Source: Phycisphaerae bacterium
GTDB lineage: Bacteria > Planctomycetota > Phycisphaerae > UBA1845
NCBI GenBank assembly: GCA_028277545.1
Contig: JANQGB010000339.1
Location: 1-5,496, forward strand
DNA: 5,496 nt
Direction: 5' to 3'
Under the pieces are notes generated by a model that had not been told where the DNA came from, did no database searches, and saw only the letters and a list, made by a program, of their open reading frames with translations. The position numbers and the translations under genes are program-made. This document shows positions 5,278 to 5,496 of this stretch, one piece after another; positions within the stretch are counted from its first letter, which is position 1, and the number at the start of each line of letters is the position of its first letter.

Positions 5278-5496
5278 ACCGATATGGTGTTCGGGCCTCG
5301 AAGAGGCTCCGGGCCGCTTCTATCTCGGGCAGTAACTCATCCTGCCCGGTGCTACTGGCCAGTTGTAGTGCCTGCCGGGCCTGGGTGATTGCCTCCTCGA
5401 AGCGGCCGACCTCGGCGTAGGCCGCCGCCAGGGTGAGTCGCACGGCGGGCACCGCGCCGCCGGGGCCGTCCGCGGCCAGTTCGGCAAGCGACACAG
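5267..5496 (-). CDS. C-terminal part of a TPR protein, running off the right edge
   Basis: Only the last 75 or so codons are in the window, and the frame is open to the edge. The GTG at 5494-5492 is therefore probably internal, not a start. One good TPR is seen: VRLTLAAAYAEVGRFEEAIT followed by QARQALQLASSTG. The protein ends EAARSLFEARTPYRLTD. From memory of the family, a final repeat of the type 'AAAYAExGRFEEAI..A..AL.LA' with a closing 'PYR' is common at the C-terminus of large planctomycete TPR proteins, some of them membrane proteins or glycosyltransferase-like. The N-terminal domain that would decide the function is outside the window. It converges with the upstream TPR gene, with 38 bases between the stops. 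Confidence 0.75.
   Translation of the reverse strand, partial: VSLAELAADGPGGAVPAVRLTLAAAYAEVGRFEEAITQARQALQLASSTGQDELLPEIEAARSLFEARTPYRLTD

Noticed and set aside
5293..5309. GGGCCTC-GAA-GAGGCTC hairpin as a terminator for the rightward TPR gene
   Set aside because: It lies inside the leftward coding sequence, includes a wobble pair and has no T-run after it on the plus strand.

Overview
The window is high-GC bacterial DNA carrying the distal-filament part of a flagellar locus followed by two TPR genes. In order: a possible flagellar-sigma (sigma-28 type) -10 element at the very left edge; fliD, the filament cap, unusually long at 1039 residues; fliS, the flagellin export chaperone; a 217-base non-coding stretch with a candidate promoter and two back-to-back perfect hairpins; a secreted TPR protein of 397 residues; and, on the opposite strand, the C-terminal end of a second TPR protein that runs off the right edge.

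Organism: flagellated, Gram-negative-like and GC-rich. The oversized FliD built from many flagellin-IN units, the adjacent TPR genes, and the '...PYR' ending of the right-hand TPR protein resemble what I know of Planctomycetota. This is an inference from style and content; no taxonomic marker is present.

How the genes fit together: FliD caps the growing filament and folds arriving flagellin. FliS binds flagellin in the cytoplasm, keeps it unpolymerised and delivers it to the export gate. A fliD-fliS pair is the usual arrangement, and the 116-base gap on the same strand suggests co-transcription. The TPR gene downstream has its own strong Shine-Dalgarno, a signal peptide and a structured leader. 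It looks like a separate transcription unit, not part of the flagellar operon. The last gene converges on it with 37 to 38 bases between stops.

No obviously new system is visible. The points most worth a second look are the mosaic repeat architecture of FliD, the palindrome covering the fliS start, and the double-stem leader of the secreted TPR gene. Non-coding stretches are 1-77, 3198-3313, 3818-4034 and 5229-5266. I see no tRNA, rRNA, CRISPR array, insertion sequence or attachment site.
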